Shown piece after piece: positions 47,576 through 59,983 of a stretch of DNA of 64,000 bases. Source of the DNA: Pseudomonas chlororaphis (lineage in GTDB: Bacteria > Pseudomonadota > Gammaproteobacteria > Pseudomonadales > Pseudomonadaceae). Both the position numbers and the translations under genes were made by a program. Each line of letters begins with the position of its first letter. Position 1 is the stretch's first letter. The stretch is taken from the NCBI RefSeq assembly GCF_001921865.1, contig NZ_MSCT01000015.1, positions 62,001 through 126,000 of the forward strand, written 5' to 3'. The notes beneath the pieces were generated by a model. The model saw only the letters and a list, made by a program, of their open reading frames with translations. It made no database searches and was not told where the DNA came from.

Positions 47576-49294
47576 ATGCAACCGCTGAAAATCATTCTGC
47601 TGTCCACCGCGTTCAACGGCCTGACCCAACGCGCCTGGCTCGACCTGCGCCAGTCCGGGCACCGCCCCAGCGTGGTGCTGTTCACCAGCGAAGACGAGGT
47701 GTGCCGGCAGATCGAACAGTCGGACGCCGACCTGGTGATCTGCCCCTTCCTCAAGGACCGGGTCCCCGAGCAGCTGTGGCGCCACCCTACTCGCCCGGTG
47801 ATCATCATCCACCCGGGTATCGTCGGCGACCGCGGCGCCAGCGCCCTGGACTGGGCCATCAGCAAGAACCTCGAACGCTGGGGCGTCACCGCCCTGCAGG
47901 CGGTGGAGGAAATGGACGCCGGGCCGATCTGGGCGACCTGGGAATTCAAGATGCCCGCGCAGGCGCGCAAGTCCGAGCTGTACAACGGCCCGGTGGCCGA
48001 CGCGGCGCTCCATTGCATCCGCGACGTGGTGGAAAAGTTCGCCAGCGACTTCGTCCCCGAGCCCCTGGACTACAGCCGCCCGCAGGTGCTCGGCCGCTTG
48101 CAACCGAACATGAAACAAGACGACCGCAGCTTCAGCTGGCACGACAGCGCCGCCTTCATCAAGCGCAACATCGACGCCGCCGACGGCCAGCCCGGAGTCC
48201 TGGGCAGCCTGGCCGGCGGCCAGTACTACCTGTACGACGCCCACCTGGATACCCGCAGCGGCACGCCCGGCACATTGCTCGCGGTGCACGACGACGCGGT
48301 CCTGGTGGCCTGCGGCGACCGCAGCCTGTGGATCGGCTCCCTCAAGCGCAAGGCCGCGCCCGGCGAGCCAACCTTCAAGCGACCGGCGCGCCACGTGCTG
48401 GCCGGTCAACTGGACAACGTGCCCCGCCTGGACTGGTCGATCGCCAGCGCGCCGTTCAGCGACGAGGCCTACCAGCCGATCCGTTACCGCGAGTCGGGCC
48501 AGGTCGGCGAGCTGACCTTCGAGTTCTACAACGGCGCGATGAGCACCGAGCACTGCCAGCGCCTGGTCAGCGCGTTGCAATGGGCCAAGGCCCGGGACAC
48601 CAAGGTGCTGCTGTTCAAGGGCGGGCGCGGCGCGTTCTGCAACGGCGTGCATCTCAACGTGATCCAGGCCGCGCCGGTGCCGGGCCTGGAAGCCTGGGCC
48701 AACATCCAGGCCATCGACGAGGTCTGCAAGGAACTGCTGACGGCCCGCCAGCTGGTGGTCAGCGGCCTGACCGGCAATGCCGGGGCCGGCGGCCTGATGC
48801 TGGCCCTGGCCGCGGATGTGGTCCTGGCCCGGGCCGGCACGGTCTACAACCCGCACTACAAGAGCATGGGCCTGTACGGTTCGGAATACTGGACCTACAG
48901 CCTGCCCCGCGCCGTCGGCCACGCCATGGCGCAGAAACTCACGCAGGAGTGCCTGCCGATCGGCGCCTTCCAGGCCCTGCAAATGGGCATGGTCCAGGAA
49001 ATCGGCCCGCGCTGCGCCGACGAGTTCAACCTGTGGCTGCTGCAACGGGCCAACGCCGTGCTGACCGAACCGAAGTACCAGGCCCTGCGCGAACGCAAGG
49101 CCAACGCCGACCCGCAACTGATGCAGCACTGCCGCAACGCCGAGCTGGAACACATGCACCTGGACATGGTGCAGAACCGCCACGGCTTCGCCGAGAAGTG
49201 CACAGGCTTCGTCCACAAGCACAAGGCCTGCCGCACGCCGCAGCGGCTGATCGAGGACTGGGCGGTGGCGCAGCCGGATGTGTTGCGGGCCTGA
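47576..49294 (+). CDS. hoxX: HoxX-like protein: formyl-transferase plus enoyl-CoA hydratase domains
   Basis: The 572-residue protein joins an N-terminal formyltransferase-like domain (residues 1-170; IIIHPGIVGDRGASALDW and a MDAGPIWATWEF segment) to a C-terminal crotonase domain (about 270-540; LFKGGRGAFCNGVHLN, TGNAGAGGLMLALAADVVLARAGTVYNPHYKSMGLYGSEY). This is the architecture of HoxX, which makes CO from formyl-tetrahydrofolate via formyl-CoA for the active site of oxygen-tolerant [NiFe]-hydrogenase. No hydrogenase or hyp gene is in the window. AAGGAAGAG precedes the ATG. It is divergent from the ECF sigma gene. Confidence 0.88.
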   Translation: MQPLKIILLSTAFNGLTQRAWLDLRQSGHRPSVVLFTSEDEVCRQIEQSDADLVICPFLKDRVPEQLWRHPTRPVIIIHPGIVGDRGASALDWAISKNLERWGVTALQAVEEMDAGPIWATWEFKMPAQARKSELYNGPVADAALHCIRDVVEKFASDFVPEPLDYSRPQVLGRLQPNMKQDDRSFSWHDSAAFIKRNIDAADGQPGVLGSLAGGQYYLYDAHLDTRSGTPGTLLAVHDDAVLVACGDRSLWIGSLKRKAAPGEPTFKRPARHVLAGQLDNVPRLDWSIASAPFSDEAYQPIRYRESGQVGELTFEFYNGAMSTEHCQRLVSALQWAKARDTKVLLFKGGRGAFCNGVHLNVIQAAPVPGLEAWANIQAIDEVCKELLTARQLVVSGLTGNAGAGGLMLALAADVVLARAGTVYNPHYKSMGLYGSEYWTYSLPRAVGHAMAQKLTQECLPIGAFQALQMGMVQEIGPRCADEFNLWLLQRANAVLTEPKYQALRERKANADPQLMQHCRNAELEHMHLDMVQNRHGFAEKCTGFVHKHKACRTPQRLIEDWAVAQPDVLRA

Positions 49295-49433
49295 GGGGTC
49301 GGCACCCATCGAGTTCAAGCCAGCCGGCATCATGTTGCCTAAGGGCTTCATGGTGCATGCTGGCACATTGGATCCTATCCAGTTACATAGCTATGCTAGC
49401 GCCCCATCGTCTCTTTCCTGATCGTTCAACATC

Positions 49434-52400
49434 ATGCCCAACCACCACTCGCTGCATTGGCTCCATCTGTCAGATATCCACTTTCATAAAAAGACCGCTT
49501 GGGCAGATAGCCGCGCACGCCGCAAGTTACTCGAGTTCCTGACCCGAAAGTTCCAGGACGGCAAACTGCCCAAACCGCAGTTGATCTTCTGTACTGGCGA
49601 TATCGCTTTTGGTCAGACACCAGACTCTCCAATGCCTGAGCAGTACGCGCCGGCCAAGGACTTCTTCGACCAATTGCTTGCCTGTTGTGGCCTTGAGCGG
49701 GAGCGACTGTTCGTCGTGCCGGGAAATCATGATGTGAACCGCAAGAAAGTCCTCGCGGGCCAGCAACACCACCTGCGGACCATGGCCAAAACCTCCCAGC
49801 AGCACACCCAGGAAATCAGCTCCCGCTTTGACAGCCTGTCGGCAGAACTCAAGGAGGACATGAAGCGGATGGAAGACTATGGAGTCTTTACCGCGGAGTA
49901 CCTGCCGCATCTGCATGACCCCATGCGACACCTCTACGCCCGACAGATCGATCTGAGCGGCGTCAAGATTGGAATCGCCGGCTTCAACTCCGCGTGGAGT
50001 TGCTACGACAACGACGACAAGGGGCAAATGTGGCTTGGTGCGGAGTGGCAGTTCAACTACATGGACAGCGCCCTGGAAGGGTCTGACCTGAAGATTGGCC
50101 TGATTCATCATCCCCGGGATTGGTTCAACCAGGCCGAAATCGAGATCATCAAAAAACGCAAGGCTCACGACTTCCAGTTCTGGTTGCATGGGCACAGCCA
50201 CAATCCGTGGCTCGATCCTGGGCAACGCCTGATCAAACTGGAAGCGGGCGCCATAGGTGCCGACACCGATGACCAGTTCGGCTTCAATCTGGTCAGCCTC
50301 GATCTGCAACAGGGCAGTGGGATTGCCCATCTGTTCGAATACAAGAATGGCTGGAAAGCACAGACGGTTGCCGATATGGCAGAAGAAGACGGGCTCTGGC
50401 ATTTCAAGCATTCGGTCCGCGCTGCCGCGACTCCAGCCGTCACAGTGCCGGACAGGGCAGAAACGTCACCCTTGGCTGCCCCCAAGAGTCCACCCGCTGA
50501 TGCAGTCCCTGAACCGACAGCATTGTTCGGCCGGGACAAACTGATCGCCACCCTCACTGCCACGCTCAAGGAAAAACCTTCCATTGCGCTGTACGGTTTG
50601 AGTGGCAACGGCAAGACCACGCTGATCAAGGAGCTGCACCGACAGGCAGCCTTTCAAGGAACGGTCTTTGTCGATATTCACTCAAGTCGCCAGATGACCG
50701 CCGGCGAACTTTTTCGGCGACTGCTGGATGCGCTGAATAACCGTCGGGAAGATCCGCTTCCACCTAGCGGGAGTGTCGAGGAACAGGCGCAAGCACTTAC
50801 ACGACTCTATCCCCACACACAGAATGCATTCATCTGGATCGACGGTGCCCACCTGTTGCTTGAAAGGTCACAGTGGCGTAACCCTGAGATTCGTACGCTG
50901 CTGGCAGCCTTGATGAAGGCATTCCCTGACTGGCGCTGGGTCTATGAGCTGAGCGAAAAGCCGGAAGAAGGCAGCTTTGGTCGCGACTGCGCTATTCAGG
51001 AGATACCTGGGCTCGACCGGCCGGGCCTTGCCGCCCTTCTCGCAGCCAAAGCCCCCCAAGAACAAAAAGCTGAATGGACTTATACGGGCAATAATTTGAA
51101 AGCACTCTACCAATGGCTGGGTGGAGGACAGGGAGGCACCGCCCATACCCTGGCAATCGAGCTGCTCGCCACTATTGCGCTAGAGAGGAAAAGCACTCCC
51201 CTGGCGGTCTACCAGAACCTTCGCAATGAAGTCATCGAACGCCTGGATGAAAAACTGCTCAGCATTATCCACGATGAAGTTCTTGGTGATGCCGAACACC
51301 GGTTGCTCAAGGTTCTGGCGCTCTACCGCAATGCGATTCCGCAAGATCATGCCGACTACCTGGAGGACCGCCTGGGTATCCACGATGCCTGGCAGAACCT
51401 GAGAAAGCGCGGCCTGCTTCCCTTGGACAACAACAAAGACCACTACCTGCACGGCTTTATTGCCAGCTGGACACGGCAGAAAAAACTGGCGCTCAAGGAT
51501 GCCGAGCTCACTCCCGACTACGCAGAACAGATCTCGGCGGAAGTAGCGGAAATGCATCTATTGATCGCCCATTGCTGGCAGCGCCAGATCGGCCGCCAGA
51601 AAGAGCAGATCAACTTCCAGCGGGCCAATGAAACCTTTTTTCACCTGCTGTGTTGCAACGAATTGGGAAACATCCAAGAGTGGATCGATCACCTGGCCGG
51701 CAAGGAAACCGGTTGGAGCAACGAGGCTCTATGGGCCATCTACCATCGGCGACGTGATGCAAATGAACCGATTGAGCGCCAGCAGGAAGTCCTGCAACTG
51801 CTGACCAACATTCATCCCCGCGAACACAAGGCCCAACGTTTCCTCGGCGAATGCCTGCAGAAAACACAAGGAAAAAACTCCGATGACGCCTTGCAGGCCT
51901 TCGAAAAGGCACTGGCGCTCAGTCCGCAATTCCCTCCCTACCTGGCCAATCTCGGCAAGCTCCTTTTAGGGAGGGGCAAAATTGGCGCAGAGGAGTTCCT
52001 GCTGCGACTTGAAGAACACCAGAAAGCCTATCCGGAGGCGATCGATAATCACGTTCAGTCCATTCAGAACCGCTGCCAGGAACTAGTAGGAGATACAAGC
52101 GAGGCCGCGCTTCAGCGGCGCCAGGCCCTGGACAATGGCAGCAAGAACCCTGCGCTCTATAACGAAGAAGCAAAATACCAGTTGGAACATTGCAACGATG
52201 CCAATGAAGCACTGCGCGTTTTAGATCTTGCCGACAAACGCCAGTGCTCCAACGATTACAGCCAAGCCATCAGGGGCAAAGTGCTCGAGGAGCTGGGTCG
52301 TGGTCCAGAAGCCTCCACTCATCGTCGCCAAGCTATAGACGACGGCAGCAAGAACCCTGCGCTCTACAGCGAAGAAGCTAGGTATCAGTTAGAGCAACGC

Positions 52401-52711
52401 AACGATGCCAATGAAGCACTGCGCGTTTTAGATCTTGCCGACAAACGCCAGTGCTCCAACAATTACAACCAAGCCATCCGGGGCAAAGTGCTTGAGGAAC
52501 TGGGCCGGGGCCCAGAAGCCTCCAAGTTGCGCATAGCTAGAATCGAGGCGGGTGTTCACGACCCCGTGTTCTACGCAGATGAAGCGACCTACCAACTGGA
52601 AAAAATGCACGATCCCCAGGAGGCGCTGCGCCTTCTGGATCTGGCTTGCCTAGAACATTGCGACGACCATGTAATTCAAAGTATTCGGCGCAAAATATTG
52701 CAACGTAAAAA

Positions 52712-52721
<10 letters not shown>
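49434..52721 (+). CDS. Metallophosphoesterase-NTPase-repeat protein, candidate STAND-type defence effector
   Basis: The protein has 1095 residues in three parts. Residues 1-310 form a calcineurin-type metallophosphoesterase with all metal-site motifs: Asp14-x-His16, Gly55-Asp56, Gly97-Asn-His-Asp100, His225/226 and Gly253-His-Ser-His256. A linker leads to an FGRDKL entry and a P-loop NTPase with Walker A GLSGNGKTTL (388-397) and Walker B AFIWIDGAH (465-473). Residues 480-890 are helical. The end holds three 69-residue TPR-like repeats (902-970, 971-1039, 1040-1095), the first two nearly identical even in DNA. Effector-NTPase-repeat is the layout of STAND immune proteins. Base use is less GC-rich than its neighbours. 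Its last 10 bp overlap the convergent glucosidase gene. Confidence 0.85.
52137..52550 (+). repeat. Two tandem 207-bp repeats inside the defence-candidate gene
   Basis: GGCAGCAAGAACCCTGCGCT recurs exactly 207 bp apart (52137 and 52344). Long stretches between, such as GATGCCAATGAAGCACTGCG and the following 50 bases, are identical. This points to recent duplication of one TPR-like unit. Confidence 0.88.
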
Positions 52722-55342
<2,621 letters not shown>

Positions 55343-55540
55343 GGGGGTGTCCGTGAGCCATGGGAGTGACTGGCAGTGTAGGGGCTGGCGGCGTCGGCGG
55401 CCCATGACAAATGTTTCACAATGCGCGGCGCCAGTAGCGACCCATTGCCGCACAAGGCCCGTCATAGAGCCGTTCGCCTAAATTTGTGCGGCGTTGCTCG
55501 TTATAATCGGCAACTCTTTTGCACACTCGCGGTACCGACG

Positions 55541-55819
55541 ATGTTCAGCTACACACTCCCCCTGGCGAGCCTGGCGCTCGGCGTATTGGCCCTGTCGGCC
55601 CAGGCAGAAAGCCTGGACCTGAGCTACCCGACACCCGCTTTGACAGAGGCACAGGCCGGTGCGGCGGCACAGCCTGAATCCAGCCGATTGCGCCTGGAGT
55701 TCAAGGCGCCGATCCCCCTGGAGCACACCTGCAGCGGCCCGCAATGCAGCTACGAGACCGACCTGAGCCAGCGCCATGAGCCGGAAACGGTGAACCGGTG
55801 GTCGGTGGGGTTCAACTGA
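55541..55819 (+). CDS. Small exported protein, unknown function
   Basis: This 92-residue protein has a clear signal peptide (PLASLALGVLALSAQAES, cleavage at AQA-ES). The mature part has two cysteines close together (HTCSGPQCSYETD) that could form a disulfide. I do not recognise the family. It is preceded by a TATAATCGG promoter-like hexamer at about 55502 and followed by a REP element. Confidence 0.75.
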   Translation: MFSYTLPLASLALGVLALSAQAESLDLSYPTPALTEAQAGAAAQPESSRLRLEFKAPIPLEHTCSGPQCSYETDLSQRHEPETVNRWSVGFN

Positions 55820-55849
55820 GTTCACGGTTTTTGCGGCACTTGCTCAGGG

Positions 55850-55879
55850 GCTATCGCGAGCAAGCTCGCTCCGACAAAA
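55850..55879. repeat. REP element
   Basis: CTATCGCGAGCAAGCTCGCTCCGACA is a good REP unit; a degenerate inverted partner (GCGGGAGCACGCTGGCTGGCG) follows near 55890-55910. Confidence 0.75.
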
Positions 55880-55984
55880 ACCCTACCTGCGGGAGCACGC
55901 TGGCTGGCGATCCCGGGCGCCGCGGTTTATCAGGGACACCGCCTGCTAGGCTGTAGCTATGCCCGCTACTGCCTGGAAGCTCCG

Positions 55985-56446
55985 ATGAAACCCACGATCG
56001 CAAGCCCGCTGGGCCTGGCCCTGCTCCTGTTGGCCGGTTGTTCCAGCCCGCCCGAAATCATCGACGAACAGCCCGCGGCCATCGCCGAAGGCGTGCTGGC
56101 CTTTCGCGATATCTGCCTGAAATCCGCGCCCTCCTTCGCCGGGGCCGACAGCGCGGCGAAAGCCTACGGCATCGCCAGGCTGGAGGATGCCGGCTACGCC
56201 CGGATGGGGCTCAGGTCGGACCACAGCCTTGGCGTCCAGGTGCAGAAAAACAAGCAGTGCGCGGTGACCACCCCGTCGCAAGCGGACAAGACCCTGACCC
56301 GGCAATTTCTCAAGATCGCCGAGCAGTTCTCCAGTACCGCGGTGGGGCAAAGCCTGCCGGTGCGGATCATCCTCGACCAGCAGACCTTCCTGTTGATGCA
56401 CGACCGGCGCGGCGGCGAGGCCTACGTGATGCTCAAGCACCCCTGA
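55985..56446 (+). CDS. Predicted outer-membrane lipoprotein, unknown function
   Basis: The 153-residue protein has a lipoprotein signal ending in LLLLAGC, with the cysteine at residue 19 followed by Ser-Ser, which favours the outer membrane. The mature part begins with EIIDEQPAAIAEGVLAFRDICL. A conserved cysteine pair (DICL and KQCAV) may form a disulfide. Family not recognised. Confidence 0.75.
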   Translation: MKPTIASPLGLALLLLAGCSSPPEIIDEQPAAIAEGVLAFRDICLKSAPSFAGADSAAKAYGIARLEDAGYARMGLRSDHSLGVQVQKNKQCAVTTPSQADKTLTRQFLKIAEQFSSTAVGQSLPVRIILDQQTFLLMHDRRGGEAYVMLKHP

Positions 56447-56465
56447 AACGCCCGAGCCGGAGCCG

Positions 56466-56873
56466 TCATTGCGTGGGCGAAACGTCCTGTGCGTAACACA
56501 CCGGCGAGCTCCCGGCGTCCTGCCGGTCCAACTCGTCCTCCAGCCATTCGGCCAAGACCCGGGCGTTGTTGTGCGCCTCGTCGTGGGCTGAATACACCAG
56601 GGTCAGGCGCGCCTTTTGCGCCCGCGCAAGCAACGCCCACCACTGCTCGGGGCGCGCCGCCAGCTCCTGGCGGTAACGGCTGCGGAACGTGGCGAAGTCC
56701 AGCTCGCCGGACTTGAAGGCGCGGCGCAACCCGGTGGACGGCGCCAGGTCCTTCAGCCACTGGTCCAGCGGCAATTGCTCCTTGCGGCAATTGCGCGGCC
56801 ACAGGCGGTCCACCAGGACCCGATAACCGTCGTCGGGGCTTGCCGGCTCGTAAGCGCGTTTGCACACAATCAT
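56466..56873 (-). CDS. DUF488 family protein (YeaO-like)
   Basis: From ATG 56873 the protein has 135 residues. YRVLVDRLWPRNCRKE near the N-terminus, DLAPSTGLRRAF and LTLVYSAHDEAHNNARVLAEWLE are the three conserved blocks of DUF488. Function is unknown; the fold is thought to be nucleic-acid or metabolite related. The longer frame to 56975 has low-complexity content and no ribosome binding site. Confidence 0.9.
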   Translation of the reverse strand: MIVCKRAYEPASPDDGYRVLVDRLWPRNCRKEQLPLDQWLKDLAPSTGLRRAFKSGELDFATFRSRYRQELAARPEQWWALLARAQKARLTLVYSAHDEAHNNARVLAEWLEDELDRQDAGSSPVCYAQDVSPTQ

Positions 56874-56988
56874 GGTGGTTCCCTCTGCGACCGCCGGATG
56901 GCCTGCCATCAGCTTAGTGGCTGGGCCGCGACCGGCACAGCCGCCGCCGAACCTTTCCGGCCCGGCGGCCGCCAAGAGGGCAAGCGGC

Positions 56989-57615
56989 TTATTTCGCCGC
57001 GCGCACCTGGGCGATCAACTGGTCCGCCACAGCGAACAGGCCCTTGGCGCCGTCGGCGGTCATGCCGAAGCGGTACTTGCCGTCGACCACCAGGGACGGT
57101 ACGCCGCTGACCTGATAGGCCACGGTGCGTTTTTTCGCATCCGCCACCTTGGCCTGCACGGCGAAGGAGGTGTAGGTGGCGAGGAATTTCGCCGGCTCGA
57201 TGCCCTGCCCTTGCAGCAGCTCGGCCATCGCTTCAGGGGTCTTCAGACGGTTGCCGCCATGGATTGCCTCGAATACCGCGTGATGCACTTCGGGCTTGGC
57301 GTCCATCGTCGCCAGGGTCAGGTAGAGCTGGCCGTAGACATCCCAGATCCCGCCGAACATGGCCGGCAGCTTGACGAAGTTGACGTCGTCGGCGAGCTGC
57401 GCCGCCCAGGGGTTGATCGAGGCCTCGAGGTTGTAGCAGTGGCCGCAGCCATAGGAAAACAGCTCCACCACTTCGATCTTGCCGGGCACCGCTTGCGGCA
57501 CGGCATCCTTGAGTTCCACGTACTGGCTGGCATCCACCGCCGCCACAGCGGCCTGCCCGGCAAGGCCAAAGAGGCAGCTGGCTGCCAGGGCAATGTTGAG
57601 AATCGAGTGACGCAT
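56989..57615 (-). CDS. dsbA: Thiol:disulfide oxidase DsbA-type
   Basis: The 208-residue periplasmic protein has a signal peptide (cleaved near AVA-AV) and the active-site motif Cys57-Gly-His-Cys60 in ELFSYGCGHCYNLE. The cis-Pro loop GVPSLVVDGKYRFG comes later. CGHC is the usual DsbA pair in Pseudomonas. It oxidises cysteine pairs in exported proteins. GGAGATTGC precedes the ATG. Confidence 0.92.
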   Translation of the reverse strand: MRHSILNIALAASCLFGLAGQAAVAAVDASQYVELKDAVPQAVPGKIEVVELFSYGCGHCYNLEASINPWAAQLADDVNFVKLPAMFGGIWDVYGQLYLTLATMDAKPEVHHAVFEAIHGGNRLKTPEAMAELLQGQGIEPAKFLATYTSFAVQAKVADAKKRTVAYQVSGVPSLVVDGKYRFGMTADGAKGLFAVADQLIAQVRAAK

Positions 57616-57739
57616 GCAATCTCCAATCGGTTGGCGCCGCCAAGCCAGCGGTACGGCTTGTCGCGCGGGCCCCGAAGGATACAGGCCGCATCGGTGGGGC
57701 CAATCGGACAAGTCCCATTCTTTTGTAGGAATTTTGTCA

Positions 57740-58687
57740 TCACTCGCCTGAACGGCCGGACAGCTCAGGCCGCGCAGCGAACCCCGCGGCCAGGGCGATG
57801 ATCTGCTCCCGCAGCCAGCGATGCCCGGGGACGCGCTCCTGCTGGCGATGCCAGATCAGGCTGACCTGCACCGGCGGCGCCACCAGGGGCAGCTCGGCGA
57901 TGCGGATCGGCAGCAACGCGCAGAAGTGTTCCGCCAGGCGGCGCGGCACGGTGCCGAGCAGGTCCGACTGGGCGACGATCAACGGAATGCTCAAGTAATG
58001 CGGGACGAACAGCTGCACATGACGCTGGACCTTGGCCGAGCCGAGGACAATCTCCAGCGGCGAACCGCGCCCGCCGCGGTCCGGAATCGCCACATGCCGG
58101 CCCTGCTCATAGGCCGTAAGGCCAAGCTGCGGCTCGAAGGCCGGATGACCGACTCGGCCGATCACCACCAACTGCTCTTGCAGCAAAGGGTGGTAGCAGA
58201 GATCGGGGTCGTCGAAATACAGGTAATCCACCGCCAGGTCGAGCAGGCCGGTGGTCAGCCAGGCCGGCAGGGAATCGGCGGCATCGCTGCGTACCGCCAG
58301 GCGCACCTTGGGCGCGCTGTCTTGCAGGCGCCGCGACAGCGCCGGCAGCAGGCGTGCCTGGGCGTAGTCGTTCATCGACAGGGTAAAGGTCTGGTCGGCC
58401 GCCGCCGGGTCGAACTCGCTCGTCGGGTCCAGGCCCTCCTGCAACAGGCGCAGGGCCTGGCGCACCGAGCCGTGCAGCACTTGGGCCCGAGGCGTCGGCT
58501 GCATGCCGCGGGCGGTGCGGACGAACAACGGCTCGTCGAGCTGGCTGCGCAGGCGCGCCAGGGCGTTGCTCACCGCCGGCTGGCTGAGGTTCAGGCGCAC
58601 CGCCGCGCGGGACAGGTTCTGCTCTTGCATCAGCGCATCGAAGACCAGCAGCAGGTTGAGGTCCAGGCGCCGCAAATTCAGCTTCAT
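57740..58687 (-). CDS. LysR-family transcriptional regulator
   Basis: From ATG 58687 the protein has 315 residues. LRRLDLNLLLVFDALMQEQNLSRAAVRLNLSQPAVSNALARLR is the NodD/LeuO-like winged helix start, followed by an effector domain. It is divergent from the hydroxylase/SRPBCC gene, with a palindrome between them that may be its operator. Confidence 0.92.
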   Translation of the reverse strand: MKLNLRRLDLNLLLVFDALMQEQNLSRAAVRLNLSQPAVSNALARLRSQLDEPLFVRTARGMQPTPRAQVLHGSVRQALRLLQEGLDPTSEFDPAAADQTFTLSMNDYAQARLLPALSRRLQDSAPKVRLAVRSDAADSLPAWLTTGLLDLAVDYLYFDDPDLCYHPLLQEQLVVIGRVGHPAFEPQLGLTAYEQGRHVAIPDRGGRGSPLEIVLGSAKVQRHVQLFVPHYLSIPLIVAQSDLLGTVPRRLAEHFCALLPIRIAELPLVAPPVQVSLIWHRQQERVPGHRWLREQIIALAAGFAARPELSGRSGE

Positions 58688-58706
58688 GAATAATGCCCAT
58701 TCCAAC

Positions 58707-58723
58707 TATCCATTAGATGGATA
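58707..58723. promoter_or_regulatory. Candidate LysR operator, 7-bp perfect palindrome
   Basis: TATCCAT-TAG-ATGGATA lies 20 bp before the lysR start and 54 bp before the hydroxylase TTG start. Confidence 0.65.
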
Positions 58724-58776
58724 ATTCGAGCGGGACTAATCTTCTGTCAATAAGAACAACGAACAGGAGAGCCATC

Positions 58777-59958
58777 TTGAGGCAAACCACCCTGGCCTTT
58801 CGCGAGCGTTATCGCGCCGCGGTCAACCCGCGCTACAACCCCTGGCTGCATGGCGGTTTCGTGCTGGCCTACGGCATGCTGTGCATCTCCCTGCTGTGGA
58901 GCACCCTGCATCAGGTACGGCCGCTGGAGTGGCTAACGGTGCCGCTGGCGCTGCTGTTCTTCAACCTGTGCATCTACGTCACGCACCGCTGGCTGGGCCA
59001 CCACAAGCAGGCCTTCGCGCGGATGTTCTACGCCCGCCACACGGGCGACCACCACAGTTTCTTCGTCCCCGGGCACATGACCTACGACGGCCCCCGCGAC
59101 TGGCGGGTGATCCTGTTTCCCGCCTGGCTGATCGTGTTCCACAGCCTGCTGTTCGCCCTGCCGCTGTGGTGGCTGCTGCAGTTGTGGAACGCCAATGTCG
59201 CGGCGCTGTTCGCCAGCTGCACGCTGATCGGCTACCTGGCCTACGAGGTGTTCCACGCCTGCGAACACTTGCCGGCCGGGCATCCGCTAGCGCGCCTGCC
59301 GTGGATTCGCCAGATGCGCCGCCTGCACGAGTTGCATCACCGCCGCGAGCTGATGCAGGAACGCAATTTCAACATTGTCCTGCCGCTGATGGATTACCTG
59401 TTCGGCACCCTGTACTGGGAGCCGGAGCCCGACGCCGCAGCACTCTCTACAAGCGCCTCGACAAGGTCCTCGCCCATGACCCGCATGCAGCATCAGATCG
59501 ACATCCCGCGCAACCCGGTAGCCCTGCTCGAGTACGCCAGCGCCTCCAGCCGCTGGCCGGAATGGCACCCGTCGTCGCTGAAAGTCCAGGGCCCGGCCGG
59601 CGCCCTGCCCGCCGGCGCGCGCTTCGAGGAAGACATCCATGCCGGCGGGCGCAGCGGGCACCTGAGTTGGCGGGTCAACGAATACCTGCCAGGCCTGCGC
59701 TGGAGCGCCGAGGCCCGGGGCGACCACGGCCTGGCGCTGGTGGTGACCTACGAATGCCAGCCGCTGGACGTCCACCGCACGCGGTTTGTCCGTACCCTGG
59801 AATACCGCTTCGACGGCCTGCTGATGCGCCTGGGCAATCGCCTGTTATTCAGGCGGAAGATAGAACGGGAATCCGCCGACTCCCTGCTAGCCTTGTGCGA
59901 AATGGCGCAGCGGGCGATTCCCCTCCGCGCCGATGTCGCGCCGCAGGGCGCCACCTGA
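58777..59958 (+). CDS. Fatty-acid-hydroxylase-superfamily protein fused to an SRPBCC domain
   Basis: TTG 58777 is chosen because AGGAGA lies 6 nt upstream; ATG 58717 overlaps the palindromic operator and has none. The 393-residue protein has several membrane helices and the three His boxes of di-iron hydroxylases/desaturases: HRWLGHH (70-76), HTGDHH (88-93) and HELHH (near 185). After DYLFGTLYWEP the frame continues through a low-complexity linker into an SRPBCC/START-like lipid-binding domain (IPRNPVALLEYASASSRWPEWHPSS...LSWRVNEYLPGLRW). The fusion suggests a membrane hydroxylase with its own lipid-binding module. An ATG at 59476 could also start the SRPBCC part alone. Confidence 0.82.
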   Translation: MRQTTLAFRERYRAAVNPRYNPWLHGGFVLAYGMLCISLLWSTLHQVRPLEWLTVPLALLFFNLCIYVTHRWLGHHKQAFARMFYARHTGDHHSFFVPGHMTYDGPRDWRVILFPAWLIVFHSLLFALPLWWLLQLWNANVAALFASCTLIGYLAYEVFHACEHLPAGHPLARLPWIRQMRRLHELHHRRELMQERNFNIVLPLMDYLFGTLYWEPEPDAAALSTSASTRSSPMTRMQHQIDIPRNPVALLEYASASSRWPEWHPSSLKVQGPAGALPAGARFEEDIHAGGRSGHLSWRVNEYLPGLRWSAEARGDHGLALVVTYECQPLDVHRTRFVRTLEYRFDGLLMRLGNRLLFRRKIERESADSLLALCEMAQRAIPLRADVAPQGAT

Positions 59959-59983
59959 ATCCATCACCCTGGGAGCTTTATCG

